14,435 bases of DNA, from NCBI GenBank assembly GCA_027622355.1, contig JAQBZT010000039.1, positions 1 through 14,435 of the forward strand, given 5' to 3'. The position numbers and the translations under genes are program-made. The notes under the pieces were generated by a model. That model saw only the letters and a program-made list of their open reading frames with translations, did no database searches and had not been told where the DNA came from. The stretch is from a bacterium. Lineage in GTDB: Bacteria > UBA8248. Below, one piece after another: positions 12,406 to 14,435 of the stretch (the first letter of the stretch is position 1; each line of letters opens with the position of its first letter).

Positions 12406-14435
12406 TTGCTCATCAAACGGATTCTTCTGCTGCTTCCACTTCTGATCATCGCCTTTCTTTTCCAGTCCTATTTTTGGGTCCCCACCTTCCGCGATCAGGC
12501 CAAGGGCAGCAGCAAGAGACTCCGCCAATACATCCAGGGCACCATCGGAGATGCCCAAATCCTCAACCCCGCCCTTTACTCTGACGCCTCGAGCGGCACG
12601 ATCGTCAATCTCGTGTTCGAGGGGCTGATCGACAGGGACAAGGATCTCAAATTCCGCGGAAGGCTCGCCAAATCCTGGGAGATTTACGAAGAAGCCTACT
12701 TCGTTCCCCGGCCCGGCAGCACCACGGCAGAGGCGGTGTTCCTTCAAATCGAGCGGGCCCACTACCAGGGGAAAGCGGCCTGGCTGAAAAATATCAAGGA
12801 GATCGAAATCGCAGGGCCCCGGGAAGAGAAGCAGAGCGTCACGCTCCCGCCCCTCAAAAAGGGGGGTCCGCCCCGGCGCTTCACCTTCACGATCGCCTAT
12901 CCGAAACGGATCAAGTTCACCCTGAAAAAAGTGGACCAGGACCTCTTCCCGCGGCTGAAAAAACTCATCGGAGATGACAAGTTCGCCGACGACCCCCGCC
13001 CCTACATCCGCGGGGAGCTGCCGGCCCCCGCGCTTCAAGCCGCGCTCGGCCGCGTGAACCTGACCGAGCACAATCCCGTGATCATCTTTCATCTCCGGGA
13101 GGGCGTCCGCTTTCACGACGGGCGCGAGTTCGATTCGGGCGATGTCCGCTTCACCTACAATTCCATCATGGATGGGAGGAACATCTCGCCCCGCATCCCC
13201 GACTACGAGCCGGTGAAGTATCTGGAGACCCCCGACCTCTATACCGTGAAAGTCGTCTACAAACGCCTCTACTCGCCCGCTTTCGGCACCTGGGGGATGG
13301 GCATTCTCCCCGAGCATCTGCTCAACAAAAATGCGCTCGCCGTCGAGGCCCGCCGCCGGGGTCTCGACCCCGGCAAATTCACCCTGCGTGACAGCGAATT
13401 CAACCGGAATCCGGTGGGCACCGGCCCGTTCGTGTTCCGGGAGTGGCGCTCGGACGAAATGATTCGCCTGGTCCGCAACTCCAGCTACTGGGAAGGACCG
13501 CCCGAGTATGAGGAGTACATCTTCCGCATCATCCCCGACGCCCTCACCCAGGAGATGGCCTTTTACGCCGGAACCCTCGACAGCTACGGCGCCGGGACCC
13601 ATCAGGTGGAGCGCCTCCGAAAGGACACGCGCTTTCAGGTTTTCTCGGGCCTCTCCTTCGGCTTCACCTACATCGGCTACAACATGCGGCGGAAGCCCTT
13701 TGACGATGTGCGCGTGCGCCGTGCCCTCAGCATGGCCATCGACACCAACCAGATCCACAAATACATCCTGAACGGGGAGGCCGAGGACATCACCGGCCCA
13801 TTCGTCAAGCAAAGCGACCACTACAACAAAAGCGTCGCCCCCCTGCCCCACGACCCGAAGGGCGCCATCCGCCTGCTGAACCGCGCGGGATGGAAAAAAG
13901 TAAAGGGGCGAATGAAAAAGGACGGAAAGCCGCTCCAGTTCACCCTCCTCACCAACCACGGGAACGAGCAGCGCAAGGCCATCGCCATCGTCGTTCAGGA
14001 CGCATGGAAAAAAATCGGCGTGGAGGTGCGGATAGACACCGTCGAATGGGCGGTGTTCATCAAAAAATACATCCATGGCCTGAACTTCGACTCAGTTATT
14101 CTTGGGTGGAGCCTTGGCCTCGATCCCGATCTGTACCAAATATGGCACTCGAGCCAGACGAACCCCGGCCAGCTCAATTTCGTCGGCTACCAAAACATCG
14201 AGGCCGACCGCCTCATCGTGAAGATCCGCCAAGAGTACGATCTGAAGAAACAGATCCGCTACGCCCACGCGCTCCACGAAATCATCTACCGCGATCAGCC
14301 CTATACCTTCTTGTACATCACAAAATGGACGGCGCTCCTCGACCGGAAAATCGTCATCCGCGAAAAGGGCCCCGGCGGCAAATACATCAACACCCGAATC
14401 GAGCCGACCCGGACGGGGAACTACACCTTTGACTT
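12406..14435 (+). CDS. Dipeptide/oligopeptide-type solute-binding protein with an internal insertion (3' end cut)
   Basis: Extracytoplasmic substrate-binding component of an ABC importer (SBP_bac_5 family, DppA/OppA-like). 676 codons are present and the frame is open at the right edge. Starting at TTG 12406, a basic end and hydrophobic helix (about 5-25) look like an uncleaved anchor, because no clear signal-peptidase site follows. Family landmarks: the start of lobe I, GTIGDAQILNPALYSDASSG (45-64) and RLAKSWEI (86-93); FHLREGVRFHDGREFDSGDVRFTYNSI from 228; NPVGTGPFVFREW (335-347); RNSSYWEG; VRRALSMAIDTNQIHKYILNG; and GWSLGLDPDLYQIWHS near 566. Normally only about ten residues join the LAxSW and FHLRxGVxFHDG blocks; here about 135 do (94-227). 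It follows secG by 37 bases and may share the operon. The ligand is unknown. Confidence 0.88.
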   Translation, partial: MLIKRILLLLPLLIIAFLFQSYFWVPTFRDQAKGSSKRLRQYIQGTIGDAQILNPALYSDASSGTIVNLVFEGLIDRDKDLKFRGRLAKSWEIYEEAYFVPRPGSTTAEAVFLQIERAHYQGKAAWLKNIKEIEIAGPREEKQSVTLPPLKKGGPPRRFTFTIAYPKRIKFTLKKVDQDLFPRLKKLIGDDKFADDPRPYIRGELPAPALQAALGRVNLTEHNPVIIFHLREGVRFHDGREFDSGDVRFTYNSIMDGRNISPRIPDYEPVKYLETPDLYTVKVVYKRLYSPAFGTWGMGILPEHLLNKNALAVEARRRGLDPGKFTLRDSEFNRNPVGTGPFVFREWRSDEMIRLVRNSSYWEGPPEYEEYIFRIIPDALTQEMAFYAGTLDSYGAGTHQVERLRKDTRFQVFSGLSFGFTYIGYNMRRKPFDDVRVRRALSMAIDTNQIHKYILNGEAEDITGPFVKQSDHYNKSVAPLPHDPKGAIRLLNRAGWKKVKGRMKKDGKPLQFTLLTNHGNEQRKAIAIVVQDAWKKIGVEVRIDTVEWAVFIKKYIHGLNFDSVILGWSLGLDPDLYQIWHSSQTNPGQLNFVGYQNIEADRLIVKIRQEYDLKKQIRYAHALHEIIYRDQPYTFLYITKWTALLDRKIVIREKGPGGKYINTRIEPTRTGNYTFD

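Noticed and set aside
12400..14076. 558-codon minus-strand open frame opposite the solute-binding protein
   Set aside because: The plus strand carries clear SBP_bac_5 motifs throughout; the antisense product is compositionally odd and begins inside the gene.

Overview
The window is GC-rich and densely packed with bacterial protein genes, apart from one clearly AT-richer gap near 2.7-3.2 kb. A lipobox lipoprotein, SecG, a membrane-anchored peptide-type solute-binding protein and a histone-H1-like lysine repeat protein suggest a Gram-negative bacterium, probably from a deltaproteobacterial, Tectomicrobia-like or similar environmental lineage. No rRNA or other marker is present, so the taxonomy is a guess.

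Left part (1-2654, minus strand): a three-gene operon reads leftwards. Its order is a metallo-beta-lactamase-fold hydrolase, a class I SAM methyltransferase (GTGA overlap with the hydrolase) and a glucose-6-phosphate isomerase that runs off the left edge. The hydrolase lacks the usual last metal-binding histidine.

Middle (2655-8819, plus strand): a ~600-base AT-rich divergent spacer precedes a 61-residue Lys/Ala/Thr repeat protein that ends in a strong intrinsic terminator. A second unit follows: a half-size EamA-type membrane protein, then hyuA and hyuB (hydantoinase/5-oxoprolinase family; hyuA and hyuB overlap by ATGA). The HyuB homologue has lost conserved family motifs. A small orphan lipoprotein comes next.

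Right part (8820-14435, plus strand): a probable promoter leads into gap-pgk-tpiA-secG with 18-28 base gaps. A dipeptide/oligopeptide-type solute-binding protein follows; it has an internal insertion of about 125 residues and is cut by the right edge. With the isomerase on the left, the window holds four central glycolysis/gluconeogenesis enzymes on opposite strands around the accessory hydantoinase block.

I found no mobile elements, CRISPR arrays, tRNAs or rRNAs, and no clear new multi-gene system. The most unusual points are the motif-depleted HyuB, the enlarged binding protein, the metal-ligand substitution in the hydrolase, and the repeat protein next to the AT-rich spacer.
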